From Ornithodoros turicata (lineage: Eukaryota; Arthropoda; Arachnida; Ixodida; Argasidae), in contig NC_088202.1 in assembly GCF_037126465.1 (NCBI RefSeq), positions 83,990,160-84,054,159 on the forward strand: a stretch of DNA of 64,000 nucleotides, read 5' to 3'. The notes below the pieces were generated by a model. That model was not told where the DNA came from, ran no database searches, and was given only the letters and a program-made list of their open reading frames with translations. Positions 57,791 through 64,000 of this stretch are shown piece after piece. Every line of letters starts with the position of its first letter. The first letter of the stretch is position 1. A program made the position numbers and the translations under genes.

Positions 57791-58342
57791 CACGCTCAGC
57801 AGCACCATTTGATGCTGGGTGATAGGGGGTACTAACATCCTGCGAATCCCATTGCGTGTTAAAAAGTCTAAGTACTGTGCACTGGCAGACGCAGGTCCAT
57901 TGTCAGACACAATCCAATCCGGGAGTTCGTGCTGCGCAAAAATCAACCGTAGGACATCAATGGCGGCTTCTCCAGATGTAGATTTGACGGGGAATACCTC
58001 GACCCACTTTGAGTATGCATCAACAATGACTAAACACGTGTGACCCCAAAACGGTCCACCAAAGTCGACATGAAGCCTGGACCAAGGCCTTTGAGGGAAC
58101 GGCCATGGCGTCTGTTGAGCAGGTCTTGGTGTACTTTGCAGAGATTGACAAATAGAGCAAGTCTTGACGCTACTAATGATGTCATTATCGATCCCTGGCC
58201 ACCAAACATGGCCCCTGGCGATCCTCTTGGTCTTCTCAATGCCTGGATGTCCGGCATGAAGCATCTTGAGTACTCTGTCCTGAAATGCTTTAGGAATAAC
58301 TACTCTTGCTCCCCAAAGCACACACCCTTCATGAAGGCTCAT
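57791..58342 (-). pseudogene. Gypsy integrase: zinc-binding and core
   Basis: HAGHPGIEKTKRIARGHVWW then ISSVKTCSICQS gives the HHCC zinc-binding set. The core shows HVDFGGPFWG and VDAYSKWVEVF around the first catalytic Asp and VSDNGPAS around the second. The frame breaks after GIRRMLVPP, just before the Glu region. The enzyme would insert the cDNA into the genome. Confidence 0.9.
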
Positions 58343-58507
58343 CTCAGCACTTCTTGCACTGTAGGGATACCCCTCAGGTCCCAGTGAAATAACTTCACCT
58401 CCGGAGAGAGCAAAAAAGGCTTTGCTAAATATAGGATTCTTCGTAGCTCGAGCTACAACGGTTGGCGTCAGAAGGTCTGAATAGGCTTGCTCAAGAATGA
58501 AGACTTC

Positions 58508-59596
58508 CTATACCTGACAAGCAGGAAGTGGCAGTCTAATCAATGCGTCATCATGAGGAAGATCCTTTCCAGGTTTATACAAAAGTTCGTACTGATAAGT
58601 GGAAAGTTTGAGTGCCCACCTCACGAGCCGAGGAGATGCTTGAACTGGTATCGGCTTGTTGGCACCCAACAATTCCAAAAGTGGTTTATGATCAGTATAC
58701 GTTCTGAAGAACATTCCTCACAGGTACTGGTGAAAACGTTCTGTACCAAACACCAAGGCTATAACGCCTCCTTGTAAAGCTGACTGTATCGTTGCTCTGC
58801 CTCAGAGAAACTTCGGGAGGCAAAAGCCATAGGACTGTCTCTGCCATCAGCTTCTTTGTGAGATATAACAGCCCCGATACCATAAGGAGATGCGTCACAG
58901 CTAAGGTACAGCGGCTTGGCAGGATCAAAATGTGCAAGGATGAGCGCAGACGACATGAGACGCTTACTTTCGTTGAAGGCATCTTCTTGGGCTCTGCCCC
59001 ACTCCCATCTTTTCCCAGCTGTGAGGAGCAGATACAATGGGCGAAGGCAAGGCGACAAGTTGGGTAAAAATCGTCTATAAAAGTTTATCAGGCCCAGGTA
59101 ACTCTGAAGCTTTTTGACATTATGGGGCGCTGGTGCCTTGGAAACGGCTTCCACCTTGCTCTTATCTGGAGACAGTCCCTCTTTGCTGATGATGTGCCCT
59201 GATAATCCACCTCTGGCACAAAGAAATGACACTTGTCGATTTTCAACTTTAGTCCAACATCCCGAAGTCGAGCAAGAACACAATGCCGATTCCTCATGTG
59301 CTCAGAGTCATTGCGTCCCGTAAGAAGTATGTCATCAAAGTACAGAGCTACATGTGGAAGATCACGAAACAAGTTCTCCATTTCACACTGAAATATTGCT
59401 GGCGCAGAGGAAACTCCGAAAGGTAATCTGGTGTATTGAAACAAACCAATATGCGTCGAAATGGTAACATACCTCCTGGACTCCTCGGCAAGGATCACTT
59501 CTTGGTACGCATCTTTTAAGTCCAACTTGGTAAACTTCCCATCTCCTGAAAGTGTATTCCACAGGTTTTCAATCCGTGGAATTGGAATGTACTCAG
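58508..59596 (-). pseudogene. Gypsy RT (C-terminal half) and RNase H
   Basis: FTKLDLKDAYQEV and LPFGVSSAPAIFQ, then VALYFDDILLTG, are the RT catalytic boxes (YFDD). The frame changes near 59205. Then GHIISKEGLSPDKSK, LGLINFYRRFLPNLS, and the RNase H start LYLSCDASPYGIGAVISH, AFASRSFSEAEQRYSQLYKE. A second frameshift near 58750 is followed by YTDHKPLLELLG and ALKLSTYQYELLYKPGK. Confidence 0.9.
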
Positions 59597-59597
59597 G

Positions 59598-61336
59598 CGT
59601 ATTGCTGGTGCATCCTGGGGCCCGTCATGCTCTGACCTCTATCGTGTCCATCAGGCCCTGGTGTTGGGGACATTGCGGTACAGCTTACCCATTCTGCATG
59701 GTCTCAGTCGAACCCAAGAACAGGAACTGCTCAACATCCAGGCCCGTAGTCTCCGTGTCTGTTTGGGAGTCCCCAGGACAACGGAGACGTCTTCTGTCTT
59801 GGTAGAGGCGCGAGAGCAGCCGGTTCACATACTGCAGGATGGTGATACCCTTCGCGCTTATACACCCTACATTACACGGCACCCGCTCCACTCTCGTTGT
59901 CGATTGATGAGGACTGCCCGGCGTCTGCTTTGGGCAGTGCCATTGCCCGCCTGAAAGGGAGCATTTCATCTCCCGCGTCTACACCATCCTATGCACCAAC
60001 GATGTTTACTCTCGAAAGACCCTGCATTCACTCTAACATCCCTGGCCTCCAACTCAAGAAAGACGTCCCCACAGTCGTGGCCCACTAGCTCACACTGGAG
60101 CACCTCGCCTCAACACACCGACTAAGTCGCCACATATACACCGATGGCTCAGTAACCCAAGATAGTTCGAGCGCTGCTTTCTACGTTCCGGATGAAGACC
60201 TGGGGCATGGTTTCAAACTCCCCTATGTCCTCGACAGAAGCCGAACTGTTTGGTATCCTGGCAGCACTGGAGCATATTACTGAATCCGGGCACGGAACGT
60301 GGGTCATTCTTATCGACAGCAAGGCATCACTAGATATGTTGTCGTCATCTCGCCCCAGCATAATAAGCGATTTGCATACCATGACGCTTCAAAAATTTTA
60401 TGAACTCTTCGCCACTGGTTACAACATCACGTTTCAATGGGTCCCTGGCCACGTAGGCGTGTATGGAAATACCCGAGCAGACGCAGTAGCGAGACGCGCT
60501 GGGTCTGATGACACTTCGGCCGTGGCACCTCTGCCGCCTACAGTCTCCACATGCAGTGTATACATACGCCGTCGGTGTGCCACATGTGCTCAGCAGTGCC
60601 GAAACTACGACTTACAACTCATTCCTACGGTCTATCGACCCATTGATGGAGTTTGTCATCACTTGCCACTGCAGCCGTAAAGAAGAACCCCTTCTCCACC
60701 GCCTAGAACTCAACGTTGCCCGTACACCCTTACTCCTCTTCAAGATGGGTCGGCTAAATTCACCAAACTGTAATGTCTGTGGAGTGGAAGCTGACATCCC
60801 ACACCAACTCCTGTATTGCCAGCAGCACTTTCAACATAGAGACACCCTCCGCTGCCGTCTGCTCCAGATTGGCTGTAACGACTTTTCGTTGACCGCTCTT
60901 CTTGGCCCCGTCTTGCACCCCAACCGGTGGGCTGTCACTGCCGCTCTCCTCGGTTTTCTACGAGTCTCAGGACTCGTGACCTGCATGTAACGTTGTGCTA
61001 GTGTTTATTCTCTTCCTCCTTTCTTTCCTTTTCCTTTCGTTTTGTTTCTTTTTGTTTCTCTTTCCTTTTCCTTTCTTTTTGTTTCTTGTTTTCATTCTTT
61101 TTCCTTTCTTTTCGTTGCTGTTTCTTTTTTCTTTCTTTCCTTTTCTTTTTTGATTCCCCCTTTTTTCTTTTTTCTTCCGTTTCTTTTTGATTCCCCTTTT
61201 TGTTTTTTCTTTCTCCTTCCTTTTCTTTTTCGTTTTCCCCTTCCCCCTTTTCCTTTTTTTTCGGAATAGCAAGCCGGCTCTTTGCCTGGCTAACCCTTCC
61301 TCTCTTTTTTCTTAATAACCATATTCCCCCCCCCCC
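59598..61336 (+). pseudogene. I-like LINE inserted in the gypsy RT
   Basis: 5'-truncated copy starting RIAGASWGPSCSDLYRVHQA, with NIQARSLRVCLGVPRTTE. RNase H follows: IYTDGSV, SSTEAELFGILAAL, LIDSKASLDML and FQWVPGHVGVYGN..ADAVA, so the D-E-D-D set is still readable. Then CNVCGVEADIPHQLLYC and FLRVSGLVTCM to a stop at 60988-60990. A ~300-bp pyrimidine tract (61010-61320), GGAATAGCAAGCCGGC, AATAACCATATTCC and a C run end it. CCGTGGAATT occurs at both edges (59574-59583, 61337-61346) and probably reflects the target duplication. Confidence 0.85.
61010..61258. repeat. Long pyrimidine tract
   Basis: About 250 bp of almost pure C/T on the plus strand, in the 3' untranslated part of the LINE. Open frames across it on either strand (Lys/Glu-rich or Phe/Ser-rich) are artefacts of composition. 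Confidence 0.9.
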
Positions 61337-61346
61337 CCGTGGAATT

Positions 61347-61600
61347 CTCAAGTTTTGCCGCTGGATTCACGGTAACTTTAAAGTCTCCACACACTCTCAC
61401 GCGACCATCCTTCTTCGGTACAGGGACAATAGGAGCCGCCCACTCTGATGACTTCACAGGGATCAGCACTCCATCCCGTTGCAATTTTTGCAAGTTCTTG
61501 GGTGACTTCCTCCTTCAAGGCTAATGGCAATGGTCGTGGTTTAAAGAACTTTGGCAACGAGCCCTCAAGAACATGAATTGTGGCTGCTGGACCTTACTGC
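61347..61600 (-). pseudogene. Gypsy RT (N-terminal part)
   Basis: LQRDGVLIPVKSSEWAAPIV then PVPKKDGRVRVCGDFKVTVN, the standard gypsy RT entry, broken off at AAKLE by the LINE and resumed at 59596 with YIPIPRIENLW. Confidence 0.85.
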
Positions 61601-62260
61601 CCCAGACCATTACTCAATACCTCAGAATATTCGTGGATGAAACTCTTCACATCAGAAAGCGAACACTTGTTCACCTGGACATCTGCGATGTCAATTCCCA
61701 GCTGCTGAATCCAGTTGCGTCCCAGCAATGTAGGAGAACGATCCCCAGTAACAAATAAAGGAAGAACTGCTGACTTGTCACGGAACCGTACACAAACATT
61801 GGCTTGTCCTCGCACCTGGCTGAGCTCGCCAGTGTAACGTCTGGGTTACTACACCCAGTCACTTCTTCCTATTTATTTCTCTATTTCTTTTTATTTATTT
61901 CGACTAACTGCGGCTAAGTGGCCTCGGGCAGCCAGTCTGACCTTGTCGCGACTTAAATCCCCATTTTTTTCATTTTTCTATCACATCACATCACTTTCGA
62001 TGGATTGACAGTTACGTCCGGTAAAAGTTCCTGGAAAGTGTTCTTGAACATCATACTCGCTCCCGTGTCCACTTTCATAGGCACTGGCTTGTCACAGACG
62101 TTGACCACAACGGTGAACGGCGGTGGTGCCGACAACGCGGCGTCAGACAGATGCCACATGTCAAACACTTCCGACGATGTCTCAACATCCTCGTCATCTT
62201 CCCCAACTGCGTTCACGTGAAACGAGCGTTGACCAAAGTCTTATTAAGGATCTTTTTTAC
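61594..62260 (-). pseudogene. Gypsy protease, split by a short retroposon
   Basis: PFTVVVNVCDKPVPMKVDTG followed by AS carries the aspartic protease DTGAS active site (about 62060-62080). After the insert the reading resumes YTGELSQVRGQANVCV..LPLFVTGDRSPTLLGRNWIQQL, the distal protease part. A frameshift near 62255 separates it from the zinc knuckle frame. Confidence 0.85.
61848..61990 (-). mobile_element. Short retroposon inside the gypsy protease
   Basis: On the minus strand it reads GGGGATTTAAGTCGCGACAA, CTGGCTGCCCGAGGCC, ACTTAGCCGCAGTTAGTCG and then an AAATAAATA-type run, like a SINE or truncated LINE end with an A-rich tail. It splits the protease reading between VNPSK and YTGELS. Borders are approximate; no family name can be given. 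Confidence 0.6.
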
Positions 62261-62396
62261 AGGTGGACCCTTCGGAGACGATCTTCCGTCTGCTGGCTGT
62301 TGAAAATGCTTGTGGCTAGAAGTGTTCTTCTTATGCTTTGAATGACACACCTGCGCCAGATGCCCCCGTTTGCGACAGAACAACAACAACAACATA
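62213..62396 (-). pseudogene. Gypsy gag zinc-knuckle remnant
   Basis: CRKRGHLAQVCHSK is the second half of a CCHC knuckle (CX2CX4HX4C); the first Cys is cut off where the next LINE's TTG tail begins. A Lys/Ser-rich linker to the protease follows. Confidence 0.8.
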
Positions 62397-64000
62397 TATA
62401 TTGTGATGATGAAGTGGGGAGGTTTTCCACTCTAGGAGTGGAACGCTACCCCATAGCTAGGGGTCTAATATGAGTGGTGACAATGATCAGTGATGACGAT
62501 GAGAGATGACGGCAATGATCGAAGTGGCGATGACGATGCTGGACGTGATCGTGGTGGTGGGAGTGTCCGAGGGCGCTGCTGGGGTCATAGTGAGTCCTTT
62601 AGGCCTGTCGCCTCAAAGAAGTCAACCACGTAACGTAAGGCCGCCCTGGAGTCGGCCGCGGTGTCCCAAGGGCCGAGGATGGTCGACAAGTTGAAGGGGC
62701 GGCAGCCAAGGGTGGCAAGCTGCGACTGCAGTGTACGCCTCTCGTTGACATAGGTCCGGCAGCGGAGGAGTATGTGCTCAACGTTGGCAAGTACGCCACA
62801 CTCGTTGCACATAGGGCTAGCCTCACAGCCTAGCTGGTATCGATAGGACGGAGTGAAGGCCACATTCAGACGTAGCCTGTGGATGAGTGACTTCAGAGGA
62901 CGAGGAAGCTTTGCAGGCAGTCGGTATGACAGCTTTGGGTCTACATTCCCCAAAAAGGACATAGTTGGAAGGTCGTGTTGCCACTGTAGGGTAGACCAGG
63001 AATCGGACAAATGCCTGAGGAGGGATCTTCTGTCTCCTCTCGAGAGTATAATGGGCATAGAAGGTCGTTGTTGGTGTGCAGCGGCAGCGGCAGCGTCGGC
63101 CTCGTGGTTCCCAGTTATTCCGCAATGCCCTGGAACCCACTGAAAGGCAACGTAGTGGGAGCGATCTTGTAGGTACTTCAGGGCGCACAGGATGTCTATC
63201 ACCACTGAGGCAAGGGAACCGCGGATGCCCATGTTTTTAATGCACAGGAGAGCTGCTTTGGAGTCTGTGTAAATTACCCAGTGCCGCGGTTCACAGTCTT
63301 CCGCATATGTCAAAAATAACAAGATAGCATAAAGTTCAGCGGATGTCGATGAGGTACGGTGAGATAGACGACACCCACGTGTAACAGACTGTGATGGAAT
63401 GGCAAAGGCTGAAGATGAAGTGTCCCTGGTCGACGATCCATCCGTGTATACAGCGGTACTGTTGCGGTATTGAGCCTCGACGAAGTCAAGGGTAAGTTGC
63501 CTAAGAATAAAATCAGGATAGTTCTTTTTGTTGTTCTTGAGACCGGGGATGGAGACAGTGACAGAGGGCGATGGCAACGTCCATGGAGGCACTTTGGGTG
63601 CCGTCTGGTCGACTATGAATTTGGGGATATGAGGTCTGAATGATGTCACAGCAGCATGAACAGTCGCGTTCCGTCTAGCGTGAAGCTTGCGAATCAGAGT
63701 GTGACGGTTATGATGGGCACGTAGACGCAGATAGTGGCGTGCAGTTTCCCGAGTACGGAGAACCTCAATGGGTATGTCCCTGGCCTCAGCCACTACCAGA
63801 CGGGTTTCAGCGCCTCGTGGGACCCCAAGACATACCCGAAGGCTGCGCGCTAGCATGGCTCGAGTCCTTTGAATCAGTGTCTGAGGAAGTCCGTGTAGGA
63901 CGGGAAGGCTGTACATCACTGAGCCACGAACCAGGGCATTGTGCAGCATGAGGAGATCCTTCTCGTCTCGCCCCCATCTCATACCTGCGAAGTGACGAAT
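62397..64000 (-). pseudogene. I-like LINE, TTG-tailed, runs off the window
   Basis: Minus strand, open for 465 codons from the window edge to the stop at 62585: the longest open LINE frame here. It has LARSLRVCLGVPRGAETRLV. RNase H has YTDGSSTRDTSSSAF, TSAELYAILLFLTY, YTDSKAALLCI and ITGNHEADAAA, so D-E-D-D is present. Then CEASPMCNECG..EHILLRC, and the end DFFEATGLKDSL. The 3' untranslated part ends ACAATATATATGTTGTTG with a (TTG)n tail. RT and 5' parts lie beyond the window, so intactness cannot be judged; it may be young. Confidence 0.85.

Larger units (their letters stand above)
56330..62396 (-). mobile_element. Ty3/gypsy retrotransposon, defective and multiply interrupted
   Basis: Minus-strand order from 62396 downward: zinc knuckle, protease, RT, RNase H, integrase, C-terminal tail, polypurine tract, 3' LTR. 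It is interrupted by four insertions: a short retroposon (61848-61990), an I-like LINE (59598-61336), a hAT MITE (56986-57407) and, at its 5' edge, another I-like LINE (62397 onward). The 5' LTR and gag lie beyond the window or are lost. The domain order RT-RNase H-integrase is that of Ty3/gypsy. Confidence 0.9.

Noticed and set aside
60967..61351. Lys/Glu-rich minus-strand frames and Phe/Ser-rich plus-strand frames
   Set aside because: They are artefacts of the long pyrimidine tract in a LINE 3' untranslated part.
1..64000. CRISPR arrays, operons, integrons or prokaryotic defence systems
   Set aside because: No regularly spaced identical repeats with unique spacers and no prokaryotic gene layout; tandem repeats here lack spacers and the coding content is eukaryotic retroelements and transposons.

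Overview
The window looks like repeat-dominated, gene-poor DNA from an arthropod nucleus, most likely a chelicerate and probably a hard tick. The evidence is the many copies of an RNase H-bearing I-like non-LTR retrotransposon of the kind common in tick assemblies, a tRNA-Ser-like SINE resembling the tick Ruka family, mariner, hAT, Tigger/pogo, Ty3/gypsy and BEL/Pao remnants, and no operon-like or bacterial gene structure. Taxon assignment is inference. A run of exactly 100 N at 16872-16971 marks a scaffold gap.

Layout. 0-10 kb: two weak candidate exons, a Tigger-like MITE (1063-1830), a hAT MITE with an 8-bp duplication (2688-2835), one minus-strand ORF for a possible membrane protein (3782-4360), a MITE built of CAATGTTGC-like units (5490-6083), a BEL/Pao integrase fragment and a SINE. 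10-17 kb: GC-rich and inverted-repeat elements, a cluster of ~322-bp tandem repeats, and a large imperfect inverted repeat (arms 13810-15205 and 15955-16780). 17-32 kb: many broken I-like LINE copies, a hAT C-terminal remnant, a ~115-bp minisatellite in both orientations, a foldback-like element (23812-25180) and a dead mariner (25618-27060) carrying a 153-bp hairpin MITE. 32-44 kb: a 63-bp near-perfect hairpin between 14-bp direct repeats, a hAT MITE with a perfect 8-bp duplication (34938-35810) inside a CCAATATTGG-rich element, a second Tigger-like MITE and a decayed gypsy pol. 44-48 kb: a second mariner (44822-47273) interrupted by a compact LTR element with identical 171-bp LTRs (44967-46114). 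52-56 kb: a decayed I-like copy split by a 1.6-kb hAT element with a perfect 8-bp duplication. 56-64 kb: a minus-strand Ty3/gypsy element with LTR, integrase, RT/RNase H, protease and zinc knuckle, broken by a hAT MITE, an I-like LINE, a short retroposon and a second I-like LINE that runs off the window.

No intact host gene, RNA gene, CRISPR array or multi-gene system could be supported. What can be read is a nested insertion record. Several insertions are precise enough to define termini and target duplications, and the TRIM-like LTR element appears very young. Coding pieces are nearly all pseudogenes with stops, frameshifts or lost catalytic residues.
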